Below are positions 5,273-5,780 of a stretch of 5,780 bases of DNA, piece by piece. Source of the DNA: Acidobacteriota bacterium (GTDB lineage Bacteria; Acidobacteriota; Vicinamibacteria; Vicinamibacterales; CAVVIG01); assembly GCA_003222555.1 (NCBI GenBank), contig QHWL01000509.1:1-5780 (forward strand), read 5' to 3'. The notes beneath the pieces are model-generated. The model was not told the origin of the DNA. It ran no database searches and was given only the letters and a program-made list of their open reading frames with translations. The position numbers were made by a program, and so were the translations under genes. How positions within the stretch are numbered: position 1 is the first letter of the stretch; the number at the start of each line of letters is the position of its first letter.

Positions 5273-5780
5273 ATGACTTTTACTGGCGCCGTGGGCGCCG
5301 TCTGCATGTTCCCGCTGCGAGCCCTCATCCGCGCGTGCGTCGCGCTTCGGATTCACCCCAACGTATTGACCTTTGTCGGCGTCGTCATCAACGTGGCGGC
5401 CGCGGGGGCGCTCGGCCTGGGACAGTTTCTGATCGCCGGCGTCATCATGATCGCCGCCAACATCTTCGATTTCATCGACGGAAAGGTGGCGCACCAGCTC
5501 AAGCTCGAGTCGCGCTTCGGCGCGTTCTGGGACTCGACGCTCGATCGCTTCTCCGATCTCGCGCTGCTCGTCGGGCTGATCTTCCTGTATTCGAAGCTGG
5601 GGCGGACCGACTACGTCCTGGTCGCGGCCCTGACGCTCATCTTCTCGATCATGACGAGCTACACGCGCGCGCGCGCCGAATCGCTCGTAGAGAAATGCAA
5701 GGTCGGATTCATGGAGCGGCCCGAGCGCATCGTGCTCCTCATGATCGGCGCGTTCACCAACCGCATGGCTGGCGTGCTCT
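5273..5780 (+). CDS. CDP-alcohol phosphatidyltransferase family membrane enzyme, 3' end cut by the window edge
   Basis: Enzymes of this family transfer a phosphatidyl group from a CDP-lipid to an alcohol acceptor in the membrane. I translated 169 codons with no stop. The conserved motif is present: Asp66, Asp69-Gly70, Ala73, Gly83, Asp87 and Asp91 (DFIDGKVAHQLKLESRFGAF, then WDSTLD). The normally invariant Arg after Ala73 is His74, codon CAC at 5492. Hydrophobic helices lie around 31-50, 52-65, 94-106 and 115-128. The later MERPERIVLLMIG resembles the ER.ER region of phosphatidylinositol-phosphate and archaetidylinositol-phosphate synthases, so an inositol-phosphate acceptor is my best guess; phosphatidylglycerophosphate synthase is the alternative. 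ATG 5273 is preceded by AAGGGGGG (5256-5263) nine bases away. The frame also extends to an ATG at 5141, but that is only eight bases from the divergent uvrC start and the added residues (ASPERNEVPRTEGGPRR) do not look like the family. Confidence 0.88.
   Translation, partial: MTFTGAVGAVCMFPLRALIRACVALRIHPNVLTFVGVVINVAAAGALGLGQFLIAGVIMIAANIFDFIDGKVAHQLKLESRFGAFWDSTLDRFSDLALLVGLIFLYSKLGRTDYVLVAALTLIFSIMTSYTRARAESLVEKCKVGFMERPERIVLLMIGAFTNRMAGVL

Noticed and set aside
5225..5494. Minus-strand open frame of 89 codons opposite the phosphatidyltransferase
   Set aside because: It lies opposite the conserved DFIDG motif coding region and has low-complexity Asp/Arg/His content typical of an antisense shadow.

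Overview
The window is a GC-rich bacterial chromosome segment. It holds a compact minus-strand housekeeping cluster, in transcription order uvrC, a site-2-protease-type M50 metalloprotease, trpS, scpA and scpB. A divergent plus-strand CDP-alcohol phosphatidyltransferase gene sits at the right edge. The gene order, protein style and abundance of short palindromic repeats suggest an Acidobacteriota genome, perhaps Vicinamibacteria-like. That placement is from memory and was not tested by any search.

Layout, right to left along the minus strand. The phosphatidyltransferase gene (5273 onward, plus strand) runs off the right edge and is separated from uvrC by about 140 bases that should hold the divergent promoters. 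uvrC (5132 to 3283) has every expected UvrC domain but carries two anomalies: a frame-breaking deletion in the GIY-YIG domain, and an in-frame palindromic insertion beside a catalytic aspartate. A tandem palindromic repeat fills the uvrC-M50 junction. The M50 gene (3123 to 2482) overlaps trpS by GTGA. trpS (2485 to 1522) is itself frame-broken in its middle. A second type of palindromic repeat fills the trpS-scpA junction. scpA (1381 to 578) overlaps scpB (585 to the left edge), which begins with a Gly-Gln-Glu minisatellite.

Functions. UvrC makes the dual incisions of nucleotide excision repair. The M50 protein is a membrane metalloprotease of unknown substrate. TrpRS charges tRNA-Trp. ScpA and ScpB are the kleisin and winged-helix partners of the SMC chromosome-condensation complex, and their overlap fits stoichiometric co-translation. 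The plus-strand enzyme should make a phospholipid head-group linkage and looks most like the inositol-phosphate-phospholipid synthase branch.

I see no new gene system here. The parts worth a second look are the repeats: three palindromic families plus one minisatellite, two of them inside conserved coding sequence. The other is the pair of small frame-breaking deletions in two normally indispensable genes, which may be real or may be assembly errors.
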